Numbered from the stretch's first letter, positions 51,904 through 60,539 are shown. The stretch is 64,000 nucleotides of DNA from Herbidospora mongoliensis (GCF_001570545.1 NZ_BBXD01000017.1:186001-250000), one strand, 5' to 3'. The notes: a model not told the origin generated them from the letters alone. Made by a program: numbers and translations.

Positions 51904-53271
51904 TCAAGGACTCGCGCCGAATCGTGCCCGCCACGGTCCGGGCAGGTCCTGCCGTTTCCAGTCGTCGGTGTAGGCAGGGGGCCTGACGTCCCGGTGGGTC
52001 ACGATGACGTCGTGGCCGCGTTCCCGGAATGACTGGACGCGCGGGGGCATGGTGTCGTCGAACCGCTGGGCGATGGCCTGCGACTCGCAGCCCAGCAGGT
52101 AGCCGAGCTGGGCGCCGCCCTGCCCGTAGATCACGCACGGCCCCTCGATCCGGGGCCTGAGCTTTTCGGCGGCGGCGGTCATGACCTCGCGTTCGGTGCG
52201 GGCATCGGCCGACATGGTTACGGCGACGACGCCCTGGAGGATCAGGTGAGCCGCCACACCGGCCGCGAACGGCAGGCGGGCCAGCCGCGCGGCAGTCGCG
52301 ATGGGGAGCGCCAGCAGGGCGTACACCGGGAGCAGGAAGCGAGGGGCAGCGTAGTCGACGTAGAAGAAGTACGGCAGCGCCATCGCCACGGCCGTCGCGG
52401 TCGCCAGCGCGAGCGGGCGGAACCACGGGGTGTGCCGGGCCGCCCACAGGCCCGCGCCCGCGGCCAGCGGGATCGCGATCCACCAGATGACCAAGAGGGG
52501 GGACACGCCGCCGCACTCGACCCCGAAGCGGCACAACGCCGGCCCGTCGAGGGCGCGGGCCTGCTCGCCCAGGGTGCTGGTCAGCCCGGTGTCGTTGTGC
52601 TCCCCGGCCGTCCCGAGGCGTTCGGTCACCCCGCCGAACCGCACGACCGCCTCGGCCATCCACTGGCCCCAGCCGATCGCCAGCCCCACGGCCAGCGCCG
52701 CCAGCTCCCGGAACCGCCGCTGCCACAGGGCGTAGGCGGCCAGCGGCACCGCCAGCACCAGCGCGTCGGTCGGCCGCATGAGCGAGACGAGCACCATGGA
52801 GGCGCCCAGGCCCAGCGGGCTCCCGGTCAGCAGGAAACCGATGGCGGCGACCGCGCCCAGCGCGACGTAGAGGTTGGGCATCGCCTGGTTGCCGTAGAAG
52901 AGGGACAACCAGCATCCGGCCAGCAACAGGGCGGCCAGCGGCACCACCCAGTGGTTCCTGACCCGCAGCCAGACGGCGAACGCGCCGAACAGGGCGGCGG
53001 AGGAGACCAGGGTCAGCCAGATCCGCAGCACGACCACGCTGTCGGTGATCGCCACGATCGGCGCGACCAGCAGCGGCACCCCCTGGGCGCGCGGCGCGGA
53101 GTAGAGGGCGGGCGGCGCGTGGGCGGCGTACTGGGAGGCGTAGACGGCCTCGTCCCAGCCGATCCCCATGCCGAGAGTGGGGATGAGGAGCTGGGCGGCG
53201 AGATAGAGCAACGCGACCCCCGCGAGCAGGACCCCAGGGGTGGTGGCGAGCTCTCGCCGGACGATGACCAT
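51904..53271 (-). CDS. Multispanning GT-C-like membrane protein (GT39/ArnT-like)
   Basis: A 455-residue protein with about 11 membrane helices. IGWDEAVYASQYAAHAPP near residue 37 matches the acidic first external loop of GT39/83-like transferases (D-E pair). A soluble C-terminal domain (~360-455) follows. ATG 53271 has GGAGGG upstream. Convergent with the GT87-type gene, 7 bp apart. Role in the envelope sugar cluster is inferred. Confidence 0.75.
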   Translation of the reverse strand: MVIVRRELATTPGVLLAGVALLYLAAQLLIPTLGMGIGWDEAVYASQYAAHAPPALYSAPRAQGVPLLVAPIVAITDSVVVLRIWLTLVSSAALFGAFAVWLRVRNHWVVPLAALLLAGCWLSLFYGNQAMPNLYVALGAVAAIGFLLTGSPLGLGASMVLVSLMRPTDALVLAVPLAAYALWQRRFRELAALAVGLAIGWGQWMAEAVVRFGGVTERLGTAGEHNDTGLTSTLGEQARALDGPALCRFGVECGGVSPLLVIWWIAIPLAAGAGLWAARHTPWFRPLALATATAVAMALPYFFYVDYAAPRFLLPVYALLALPIATAARLARLPFAAGVAAHLILQGVVAVTMSADARTEREVMTAAAEKLRPRIEGPCVIYGQGGAQLGYLLGCESQAIAQRFDDTMPPRVQSFRERGHDVIVTHRDVRPPAYTDDWKRQDLPGPWRARFGASP

Positions 53272-53448
53272 GGCGCCCTCCCGATACCGCCGAAAAGGGC
53301 TCCCCTGACCTCCAGGCAACCGGACACACCTGGCCGTCAGGACAATCTTCGTCGGGCCGTTTCTCGACGCACGTCGCCACGCTGGTCGTGGCACTGGCCG
53401 GTGGAGCGCCGGCCGCGCTGGGATTCGCTTGGGGAAAACGGGCCCGAA

Positions 53449-53769
53449 CTAGCTGACCGCCTTCTCCAGCTGCGCCTTCGTCATCTTCGACCGGCCCTTG
53501 ACGTTCTTCCGCTTGGCCTCCGCGTACAACTGATCGCGGGTACGCCCACCGGCGCCGGAGTGCGATCGCAGCCCACCACGGCGTGAGGAGGAGATGTCCT
53601 CGATCGAGGTGCGGCTCGCGGTCTGGGACTCGCCCGCTCTGGCCCGCTCCTTGTTCACGGTCCGGGCGGCGATCTCGGTGGCCCGTTCGTCGCTCTCCCC
53701 GCGCTGCTTCACGCTGTCCTTGATGTGCTCGTACTGCCGCTCCCGCTTGGGACTGGATCCTCTGGGCAT
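53449..53769 (-). CDS. Small basic protein with C-terminal Rho-N-like motif
   Basis: A 106-residue, highly charged protein (SPKRERQYEHIKDSVKQRGESDERATEIAARTVNKERAR), ending in a helix-extended-loop-helix of the Rho N-terminal type (TRDQLYAEAKRKNVKGRSKMTKAQLEKAV). Annotated elsewhere as plasmid stabilization protein, without evidence of that role. ATG 53769 has AGGAG upstream. The same Rho-N-like tail occurs in the hemerythrin protein at 55044. The preceding 177 bp hold nothing recognisable. Confidence 0.8.
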   Translation of the reverse strand: MPRGSSPKRERQYEHIKDSVKQRGESDERATEIAARTVNKERARAGESQTASRTSIEDISSSRRGGLRSHSGAGGRTRDQLYAEAKRKNVKGRSKMTKAQLEKAVS

Positions 53770-53841
53770 CTCCTGGCTCCTCTCCGTGACCTGGATTCCC
53801 CTGCCCCTTCTCACGGCAGGTAGGCAACGCCGAAGTCTCCC

Positions 53842-54060
53842 TCACCCGTCGTCATCGAGGGCCTCCGGTTTGTGTACGGCGGTCCGGCCGGTCTTGTCGC
53901 TGCGCACCTGGTACTGCGGCTCCTCGGGCGAGGCGTCGACCTGGCGGCCCGAATCCTCCGTGCGCTTGGTGATCTTCTTCTCGACCTTGCCGTGAACGGT
54001 CTGACCGTGGCTCTTCCATGTGACTTCGTCGCCTTTGGACGGTTTGTCCTTTCTGGTCAT
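53842..54060 (-). CDS. DUF2945 (HVA1/TUDOR-like) protein
   Basis: A 72-residue protein, KGDEVTWKSHGQTVHGKVEKKIT then QYQVRSDKTGRTAVHKPEAL, the DUF2945 family with a Tudor-like barrel. Function unknown in bacteria. ATG 54060 lacks a strong ribosome-binding site. It sits with other small stress-type genes. Confidence 0.88.
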   Translation of the reverse strand: MTRKDKPSKGDEVTWKSHGQTVHGKVEKKITKRTEDSGRQVDASPEEPQYQVRSDKTGRTAVHKPEALDDDG

Positions 54061-54181
54061 AGTGCTGCCGTACCCCGTTTGGTGATCCTGATCCGGGTAG
54101 CAGATCCTCCGTAACCGAAGACCAGGCCCGCATCCGGCCGAACGCCGGATGTGGGCCTTCGCATGACCCACGGAGATCCAC

Positions 54182-54422
54182 GTGAAGGCACTCGTCATCA
54201 ACTGCACGCTCAAGCTGTCACCGGCGCCCTCGAACACCGAGGCCCTGGCCGATGTCGTCAGCGCCGAGATGCGCCGCAGAGGTGTCGAGGTCGAGACGGT
54301 CCGGGCGGTCGACCTCAACCTCCTGCCCGGCGTCGAGACCGACATGGGGCCGGGCGACGACTGGCCCGCCGTCCACGACAAGCTCCTGAACTCCGAGATC
54401 CTGATCATCGTGACCCCGACGT
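54182..54422 (+). pseudogene. Truncated NADPH-dependent FMN reductase (flavodoxin-like) remnant
   Basis: GTG 54182 with GGAGA upstream opens a normal flavoreductase N-terminus (KALVINCTLKLSPAPSNTEALADVV... ILIIVTPT, about 80 residues). The family similarity stops abruptly at TPT; the rest of the frame to 54652 is low-complexity Pro/Arg/Gly sequence. The active-site loop and C-terminal half are missing, so the gene is broken by deletion. Confidence 0.75.
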
Positions 54423-54599
54423 CGGCTACACCGTCCCCGGCCGGGAGCCCTCGCCGCACGACCGATGGGCGCGCCCCCGGCGTGAGCTCACGCGTCCGTG
54501 CCGGCTTCGCCGTGGGGGCGCCGACGGGTTGCGACTCGAGTGACCGCGCTGCCGCAGGTAGAGACCGGATCAGCCTGCCGGAGGGTGAGGGTCGTCGCC

Positions 54600-54757
54600 G
54601 GGGCGATCGTGCGCTGGTCGCGCACCTTGCCATCAGTGCCGTGGATGCGTAGTTCACCGCCGCCGTCGGCGGTGAGGATCTCGGTCGCGCGCCGGATCGC
54701 CTCTTCCTGGGTGGCGCACAACGCGCCGGCCCGGCTGCCGCCCGGCTTCCTGTCTCA
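54600..54757 (-). pseudogene. DUF2188 remnant
   Basis: On the minus strand GGSRAGALCATQEEAIRRATEIL then GGGELRIHGTDGKVRDQRTI is the C-terminal two-thirds of a DUF2188 protein. A stop codon (minus-strand TGA at 54757-54755) cuts off the N-terminal W/V strand, and only a TTG (54721) is available as start. The sequence after RTI is not family-like. Confidence 0.6.
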
Positions 54758-54802
54758 CCACATCGCGGGAATGGGCCTGAGCTCGACATTCGACCGGTTC
54801 CG

Positions 54803-55035
54803 CTAACCGGACTCAAGCGCCCTCCATGCGGCGAGCAACTCGGTGTGGAGTGCGGCGGGGGCGTCCTCGGCGATGTGGTGATCACTGTCGATGCCCTTGA
54901 CCGCCAGGTCGCCCGGATGTCCGGATAGATCAGAGGCAGGTCGCTGCGCGTCCCCCAACCGTGGACGAGAAGGACGGCCGGGCCCGAGGTCGTGTCGGCC
55001 AGTTCGATGTGTTCGAGGGTGAAGTCGTCGAACAT
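54803..55035 (-). pseudogene. Alpha/beta hydrolase remnant with internal deletion and frameshift
   Basis: The frame starts as a normal hydrolase (FDDFTLEHIELA...GPAVLLVHGW). It then jumps directly to the family's C-terminal block GTRSDLPLIYPDIRATW, skipping the nucleophile elbow and cap. After a frameshift near 54920 the true C-terminus is still readable in another frame (DLAVKGIDSDHHIAEDAP... ALESG, stop at 54803-54805), including the catalytic-His-like HH. About 200 internal residues are therefore lost. Confidence 0.75.
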
Positions 55036-55043
55036 GGGTCAGG

Positions 55044-55598
55044 TCACTTGTCGAGAGCGGCGACCAGTTCGTCCTTGGTCATCGAGCTGTAGCCCTCGAC
55101 GCCCTTCTCCTTGGCCTGCTCCACCAACTCTTCCCTGGTGCGGCCCTTCGGCTTGGGCGGCCTGGCCAGCTCCTCGGCTTTGGCCTGGCTGAAGTTGCGG
55201 CCCATCTTGATCAGCTTGTCGGCGGGGATGGCCTTGGCCATGGCGGGGAGGATGTCGCTCTCCTCCTCCTCGACGTGGTGCTTGACCGCCTTCACCAGCT
55301 GCTCCAGCGCGGTGGCGAACTCCGGCCGGTCCGGGTCGGTCGCCATGAGCGCGGCCAGCAGCTCCTCGGCCTCGTGGTGCTCCTCGACCCCGTGGTGCAC
55401 CTCGCCGCGCTCGCTCGGGGCGGCCTTGGCCAGCTCGGAGTAGACCTTGGTCTCCTCGGCACGGGCGTGCGCGACGAACTTGGCAGCCAGCTCCGCGACC
55501 AGCGCGGGACGGTTCTCCGGCTCCCGCTTGAGCTTCTCGAAGATCATTTCGACATCACGGTGGTCGGCCATGATCAGATCGATGACGTTCAGCGACAT
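55044..55598 (-). CDS. Hemerythrin-domain protein with C-terminal Rho-N-like motif
   Basis: A 184-residue protein. Residues ~5-135 are a hemerythrin HHE four-helix bundle (IDLIMADHRDVEMIFEKL; FVAHARAEETKVY; HHGVEEHHEAEELL; AVKHHVEEEESDILP) with the expected His/Glu di-iron ligands. Residues ~150-184 are a helix-extended-loop-helix (TREELVEQAKEKGVEGYSSMTKDELVAAL) like that of the gene at 53449. ATG 55598 has GGGGAGA upstream. Likely role in oxygen, NO or iron stress. Confidence 0.9.
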   Translation of the reverse strand: MSLNVIDLIMADHRDVEMIFEKLKREPENRPALVAELAAKFVAHARAEETKVYSELAKAAPSERGEVHHGVEEHHEAEELLAALMATDPDRPEFATALEQLVKAVKHHVEEEESDILPAMAKAIPADKLIKMGRNFSQAKAEELARPPKPKGRTREELVEQAKEKGVEGYSSMTKDELVAALDK

Positions 55599-55920
55599 GT
55601 CTCTCCCCAAGAGCGAGTGCGGTCCAGTGCAGCCGCCTCTACCCGCCGCCACCTCACGAAACGCGAAGGACCCGGCCAGTTCACACCACCGGTTCCCAGA
55701 CGGTGAAGGGTCAGCTCGTGACGCGGCCCCCCGGTGCGGAGGGTCATCTGGGGCACGCCCGTCTCCGGGTGGAGCGCCACCTCGGCGTGGACCCGGTCGA
55801 GCGCCAGCGGAAAGCCCTCAGCCGTGGTCCGGGGGGATGGCGCCTCTTGCGCCGATGTGCCGCCGCAGGCGGCTAGCACACCGCTGACCAGCAAGGCGAG
55901 CAGCTCGCAACAACGACAAG
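55589..55920 (-). pseudogene. Lipoprotein remnant without start
   Basis: The 336-bp gap between the hemerythrin and ferredoxin genes holds a minus-strand frame reading LLALLVSGVLAACGG (a lipobox) then a plausible mature part (GFPLALDRVHAEVALHPETGVPQMTLRTGG). No start codon or positively charged N-region precedes the lipobox, and the frame ends by running into the hemerythrin start. Probably an N-terminally truncated lipoprotein gene. Confidence 0.4.
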
Positions 55921-55934
55921 ATCGTGATAGTGCG

Positions 55935-56306
55935 TCAGGCGTTCTCAGACAGCGCCTGTCCTTCGGCCGGTTTCGGGAGACGGCGAGGCGGGGTGAACCG
56001 GTGCAGTTCGAGGATCGGCGGCAACGGGACCATGCCGGGGCCGCCGGCGCGGATCCATTCGGCGACGTCGGCGGTCGCGTTCTCGTCGTTGACGAAGGCG
56101 AGCCACACCGGGCGGCCGCCAGCCTTGCGGCCTTCCGGGGTCGGCTGGACGACGATGACGTTGGCCTGGTCACACACATCGAGGCAGTCGGTCACGCGGA
56201 CCTCGGCGACTTCGGCCAGAAGTCGAATCTGCTTGTCGTGGTCGAGGTGGGGCACCTTCCGGAGGCTGCCGCAGCAGCAGTCCCGGCAGACGGTGATCCT
56301 TTTCAC
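55935..56306 (-). CDS. (2Fe-2S) ferredoxin-domain protein
   Basis: A 123-residue thioredoxin-like ferredoxin. ITVCRDCCCGS supplies the first cysteines and VTDCLDVCDQANVIVVQP the second pair; GGRPVWLAFVNDENATADVAEWI closes the fold. GTG 56306 chosen because the family begins KRITVCRDC; weak ribosome-binding site. Divergent from the siderophore importer, which may hint at iron-linked regulation. Confidence 0.85.
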   Translation of the reverse strand: MKRITVCRDCCCGSLRKVPHLDHDKQIRLLAEVAEVRVTDCLDVCDQANVIVVQPTPEGRKAGGRPVWLAFVNDENATADVAEWIRAGGPGMVPLPPILELHRFTPPRRLPKPAEGQALSENA

Positions 56307-56543
56307 GCGCTCACTCGAGGTAAGACGTGCTGCGGAGCAGGCATCGACGCCCGTCCTCTCTCGGGGAGATCCGCCCCGGCTGGTGAGGAGGCGACCGCGT
56401 GAGTCTCTGGCTCTCGGCTGGACGCCGATCACAGTGGCGGGACCGCGCCGGATTCACACCGGTTTCCTCGTCCGCCGTCGCCTTTCCCGCATCGTCTCAT
56501 ATCGGGCCGTACGGATACATATGCCGCATAGCGAGCTTGAAAA

Positions 56544-56568
56544 TTTGGTTAGCCTAACCTAACTTAGG
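56544..56568. promoter_or_regulatory. DtxR/IdeR iron box
   Basis: TTTGGTTAGCCTAACCTAA (56544-56562) matches 18 of 19 positions of the DtxR/IdeR consensus TTAGGTTAGCCTAACCTAA; its core GGTTAGCCTAACC is a perfect palindrome. A second overlapping palindrome CCTAACTTAGG lies at 56558-56568. It is 30-55 bp before the siderophore-binding lipoprotein, so iron-loaded IdeR should repress the operon. Confidence 0.9.
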
Positions 56569-56598
56569 CGGCACTCCCCTTGAGAGATAGGAAGCCGC

Positions 56599-57609
56599 AT
56601 GCGCGCGCTACGTCCCTTTCTCGCCGTAGCGGCGTTGAGCCTCGGGCTCATCGGCTGCGGCGGCGAACAGAACACCGCGGCCCCAGAGGCACGACCGTCC
56701 AGCTCCGCGTGGTCGTTCACCGACGGCTCCGGCAAGGCCGTCACGGCGGAGAAGACACCCACCCGGATCATCGCGCACGCCGGTGAGGCCGCCGCGCTGA
56801 TGTCGTTCGGCATCAAGCCGGTCGGGATCTACGCCGACGAGTCGATCAAAACCGACGCCAACCTGAAGGACCTCGACCTCACCGGCATCGAGATCCTCGG
56901 CCAGGAGTGGGGGAAGATCGACGTCGAGAAGGCCGCCGCGTTACGTCCAGACCTGATCGTCGCCGACTGGTGGCCGGTGGAGAAGGCGCACAGCGGCTTC
57001 GAGGAAGGGGTCGACGAGAAGAGCAAGAAGCTCGCCGACCTCGCCCCGGTGGTCGGCGTCACGCAGGGCAAGTCCATCGAAGACCTGGCCAGAGGCTATG
57101 AAGACCTGGCCGAGAGCCTGGGCGCCAAGGTCGACTCGCCGGAGATCTCCGCGAACAAGAAGCGTTTCGAGGAGGCCGTCGCGCGGTTCAAGGCGGCGGT
57201 CGCGGCCAAGCCCGAACTGACGGCCCTGGGCGTCTCGCCCGCCGACGACAAGGTCTATGTCGCCAACCCGGAGTTCGCGCCCGAACTGCTGGACTTCCAG
57301 CGCTGGGGGCTGAAGGTGATCAACCCGGCCAAGCCGGACCCCGCGTTCCCGTACTGGGAGACCCTCAGCTGGGAGAACGCCGACCGCTACCAGCCCGACC
57401 TGATCCTGTGGGACGGCCGGGGCTACAAGCCGGAGCTGAACACCGAATGGGGCGCCAAGCAGCCGACCTGGTTCAAGATCAAGGCGGCCAAGGCGGGTGC
57501 GGTGGCGGCCTGGCCGGCGTACTGGCTGCACACGTTCGGCCACTTCGCGACGGAGCTCGACAAGGTCACCGAGGCGATCAACGCGGCCGACGACAGCGTC
57601 GGCGACTGA
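56599..57609 (+). CDS. Iron-siderophore ABC transporter substrate-binding lipoprotein
   Basis: A 336-residue periplasmic-binding-type lipoprotein. Signal with lipobox LGLIGCGG, so Cys20 is the lipidated residue. The mature part begins SFTDGSGKAVTAEKTPTRIIAHAGEAAALMSFGIKPVGIYAD, the class III (FepB/FhuD-like) fold, with the long backbone helix KRFEEAVARFKAAVAAK. First gene of the importer operon and directly behind the IdeR box. Confidence 0.93.
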   Translation: MRALRPFLAVAALSLGLIGCGGEQNTAAPEARPSSSAWSFTDGSGKAVTAEKTPTRIIAHAGEAAALMSFGIKPVGIYADESIKTDANLKDLDLTGIEILGQEWGKIDVEKAAALRPDLIVADWWPVEKAHSGFEEGVDEKSKKLADLAPVVGVTQGKSIEDLARGYEDLAESLGAKVDSPEISANKKRFEEAVARFKAAVAAKPELTALGVSPADDKVYVANPEFAPELLDFQRWGLKVINPAKPDPAFPYWETLSWENADRYQPDLILWDGRGYKPELNTEWGAKQPTWFKIKAAKAGAVAAWPAYWLHTFGHFATELDKVTEAINAADDSVGD

Positions 57610-57619
57610 CCGCGATCCG

Positions 57620-58645
57620 ATGATCAGCACGATTCCGGTACGGCGGGCCCCCGCTCTCGGCGTGGGCCTGGCCGTCCTTCTCGCCCTGCTGGGCGCGGTC
57701 GCCTTCCTCAGCGTGACCCAGGGCGCCCGCGACATCGGACTGGCGGAGGTCCTGCGCGCGCTCGGCGGTCTCGGCGTGAACGAGGAGATCACCGGCACGG
57801 TGACCCTGGAGCTGCGGGTGCCGCGCACGCTGCTGGGCATCCTGGCCGGCGCCGCGCTGGGCGCCGCGGGCGCGATCCTGCAAGGCGTCACCCGCAACCC
57901 GCTGGCCGACGCCGGGATCATGGGCATCAACGCGGGCGCGGCCGTCTTCGTGGTCTTCGCGATCACCGTGCTCGGGATCCAGGGTGTCGGCGTGTACGTC
58001 TGGTTCGCCTTCGCCGGCGCCATCATCGCGACGCTGCTGGTGTACACGATCGCCTCGCTGGGCCGCGAGGGAGCCACCCCGGTCAAGCTCGCCCTGGCCG
58101 GCGCGGCGGTCACCGCCGGGCTCACCTCCGTCACCACCGGCGTCCTCATGACCAACATCGACGCGCTGAACGAACTGCGGTTCTGGCAGGTCGGCGCGCT
58201 CGCCGGGCGGTACATGCCGATCCTGACCGGCGTCGCGCCGTTCCTGATCGCCGGGCTGGTCGTGGCCCTCGGCCTGGGCCGGGCGCTCAACGGGCTCGCG
58301 CTCGGCGAGGACGTCGCGCGCGGTCTCGGCCAGCGGGTCGGCCTCACCCGGACGGTCGCCTTCGGCGTCGTGGCGGTGCTCGCCGGCGCGGCCACCGCCG
58401 CGTGCGGGCCGATCGTCTTCATCGGCCTGGTCGTGCCGCACCTGGCGCGGGCGCTCTGCGGTCCCGACTATCGCTGGACCCTGCCGTACTCGATGCTGCT
58501 GGCGCCCATCGTCCTGCTGCTGGCCGACGTGCTCGGCCGGATCGCCGGCGCGCCCGGCGAACTGCAGGTCGGCGTGGTGCTGGGCGTGCTCGGAGCGCCG
58601 ATCTTCGTCCTGATCGTGCGGTACGGCCGAATGTCGGAGGTGTGA
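57620..58645 (+). CDS. FecCD-family iron-siderophore ABC permease
   Basis: A 341-residue permease with about 9-10 membrane helices; LELRVPRTLLGILAGAALGAAGAILQGVTRNPLADAGIMGINAGAA is the family's typical loop, and GPIVFIGLVVPHLARALCGPDYR is near the end. It forms one half of the membrane channel with the next gene. Starts 10 bp after the binding-protein stop. Confidence 0.94.
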   Translation: MISTIPVRRAPALGVGLAVLLALLGAVAFLSVTQGARDIGLAEVLRALGGLGVNEEITGTVTLELRVPRTLLGILAGAALGAAGAILQGVTRNPLADAGIMGINAGAAVFVVFAITVLGIQGVGVYVWFAFAGAIIATLLVYTIASLGREGATPVKLALAGAAVTAGLTSVTTGVLMTNIDALNELRFWQVGALAGRYMPILTGVAPFLIAGLVVALGLGRALNGLALGEDVARGLGQRVGLTRTVAFGVVAVLAGAATAACGPIVFIGLVVPHLARALCGPDYRWTLPYSMLLAPIVLLLADVLGRIAGAPGELQVGVVLGVLGAPIFVLIVRYGRMSEV

Positions 58646-58650
58646 GCATC

Positions 58651-59691
58651 ATGACGCTCTCGACTGTGGCCAACGCCGTAAGCGTCACCCGTCGCCGCCG
58701 GACGACCCGCGTCGTGGTGGTCACCGGCGGGCTGACCTCGGTCGTCGCCGTCCTGTTCGTGGTGACCATGATGGTGGGCAGCTTCCGGCTCTCCGCCGGC
58801 GAGGTCATCGGCTCGCTGCTCGGCACGATCGACGACCCGAGTCTCGACTTCGTCGTCCTGGGACTGCGGCTGCCGACCGCCGCGACCGCGCTCACGGTGG
58901 GCCTCGCGCTCGGCGTGTCCGGCACCATCTTCCAGCACCTGCTGCGCAACCCCCTCGCCTCCCCCGACTTCGTCGGCATCTCCTCCGGCGCCGGTCTGGC
59001 CGCGGTCTCCGGGATCGTCCTGCTGAAGGTCACCGGGCTGGCGGTCGCCGGGTTCGCGCTGGGCGGGGCGACCGTGGCGGCGCTGCTCATGTACGTGCTG
59101 GCCTGGCGCGACGGGGTGAGCGGCTACCGGTTCATCCTGATCGGCATCGGGGTGGCCGCCTTCTTCGACGGCCTCATCGGCTTCGTCCTGAGCCGCGCCC
59201 AGCTGTACGAAGCGCGCCAGGCGATGCACTGGCTGACCGGCTCGGTGGGCCAGGCCAGCGGCACCGAACTGCGGCTGCTGCTGGGCGGCCTGGTGGTCCT
59301 GTTGCCACTGGCCGTGCTGCTGCAACGGCAGCTTCGCCTGCTCGAACTCGGCGACGACACCGCGCGGAGCCTGGGCGTGTCCGCCGAACTCGCCCGCGCC
59401 GCCCTGCTGGGCACCGCCGTGATCATCCTCGCCCTGGCCGTCGCGGCGGCCGGCCCGATCCTGTTCGTCGCCCTGGTCGCCGGGCCGATCGCCAACCGGC
59501 TGCTCGGACCCGCCACCGGCAGCGTGCTCGCCGCCGCCCTGGTGGGCGCCGCCCTACTGCTGACCGCCGACCTGGTCGCCGTCCACCTGCTGCCGACAGC
59601 GCTGCCCACCGGCGTGGTCACCGGCGCCGTCGGCGCGCCGTACCTGCTGTGTCTGCTGGCCACCACGAACCGACAAGGAACCGGCGGATGA
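58651..59691 (+). CDS. FecCD-family iron-siderophore ABC permease, second subunit
   Basis: A 346-residue permease: LGLRLPTAATALTVGLALGVSGTIFQHLLRNPLASPDFVGISSGAG, and AAAGPILFVALVAGPIANRLLG. ATG 58651 is chosen because GGAGG (58636-58640) is 10 nt upstream; GTG 58642 is in frame but too close to it. It overlaps the ATPase gene by 4 bp. Confidence 0.93.
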   Translation: MTLSTVANAVSVTRRRRTTRVVVVTGGLTSVVAVLFVVTMMVGSFRLSAGEVIGSLLGTIDDPSLDFVVLGLRLPTAATALTVGLALGVSGTIFQHLLRNPLASPDFVGISSGAGLAAVSGIVLLKVTGLAVAGFALGGATVAALLMYVLAWRDGVSGYRFILIGIGVAAFFDGLIGFVLSRAQLYEARQAMHWLTGSVGQASGTELRLLLGGLVVLLPLAVLLQRQLRLLELGDDTARSLGVSAELARAALLGTAVIILALAVAAAGPILFVALVAGPIANRLLGPATGSVLAAALVGAALLLTADLVAVHLLPTALPTGVVTGAVGAPYLLCLLATTNRQGTGG

Positions 59692-60461
59692 ACCGACTCC
59701 GCGCCGAAGGACTGTCCCTCGGCTACGACGACACCACCGTCATCACCGGCCTGGACGTCGCGGTGCTCGACCAGAGGATCACCGCGATCGTCGGCGCCAA
59801 CGCGTGCGGCAAGTCGACGCTGCTGCGCGGCCTGGCCCGTCTCCTCAAACCACGACAGGGCGCGGTCCACCTCGACGGCAAGGCACTGGCCTCGATGAGC
59901 ACCCTGGACGTGGCCAAAGTGCTCGGCCTGCTCCCCCAGACCCCGATCGCCCCGGACGGCATCACCGTCGCCGACCTGGTCGGCCGTGGCCGCTACCCCC
60001 ACCAGGGCTGGTTCCGCCGCTGGACCGACCGCGACCACGAGGCGGTGACCCGGGCCCTGGCCGCCACCGACACGGCCGACCTGATCGACCGCCCGCTGCA
60101 CGGCCTGTCCGGCGGCCAGCGGCAGCGGGTCTGGGTCGCCATGGCGCTGGCGCAGGACACCGATCTGCTGCTGCTCGACGAGCCGACGACCTACCTCGAC
60201 ATCAACCACCAGGTGGAACTGCTGCGGCTGCTGCGCAAGCTCAACGCCGAGTCCGGCAAGACCATCGTCGCGGTCCTGCACGACCTCAACCTCGCCGGCC
60301 GCTTCTGCGACCACATCATCGCCATGGACGGCGGCGCGATCGTCGCCGAGGGACCACCGTCGGAGGTGATCACCGCGGAGCTGGTCGAGAAGGTCTTCGG
60401 CCTGTCCTGCGTGATCGTCACCGACCCGGTCGCGGGCACGCCCATCGTCGTCCCCGCCTGA
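59688..60461 (+). CDS. Iron-siderophore ABC transporter ATP-binding protein
   Basis: A 257-residue FepC-like ATPase: Walker A GANACGKST, Q-loop LLPQTP, signature LSGGQRQRVWVAMALAQ, Walker B LLLLDEPTTYLDI and switch His in VLHDLNLA. Last gene of the importer operon, followed by a strong terminator. Confidence 0.95.
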   Translation: MNRLRAEGLSLGYDDTTVITGLDVAVLDQRITAIVGANACGKSTLLRGLARLLKPRQGAVHLDGKALASMSTLDVAKVLGLLPQTPIAPDGITVADLVGRGRYPHQGWFRRWTDRDHEAVTRALAATDTADLIDRPLHGLSGGQRQRVWVAMALAQDTDLLLLDEPTTYLDINHQVELLRLLRKLNAESGKTIVAVLHDLNLAGRFCDHIIAMDGGAIVAEGPPSEVITAELVEKVFGLSCVIVTDPVAGTPIVVPA

Positions 60462-60493
60462 ACGGCCAGTTGCGGAACGGCGTGAGCCGGGAT

Positions 60494-60532
60494 CCCCGGT
60501 GGGCCGGGTCCGGAGATTCCGGCCCACCGGGG
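60494..60532. terminator. Bidirectional hairpin terminator
   Basis: Perfect 14-bp inverted repeat CCCCGGTGGGCCGG / CCGGCCCACCGGGG with an 11-nt loop, between the convergent siderophore operon (stop 60461) and the beta-helix gene (stop 60540). Confidence 0.85.
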
Positions 60533-60539
60533 GCGGGTC

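Noticed and set aside
53449-53769. Plasmid stabilization protein as evidence of a plasmid or mobile element
   Set aside because: The name is an annotation habit; no partition, replication, integrase or transposase gene is present.
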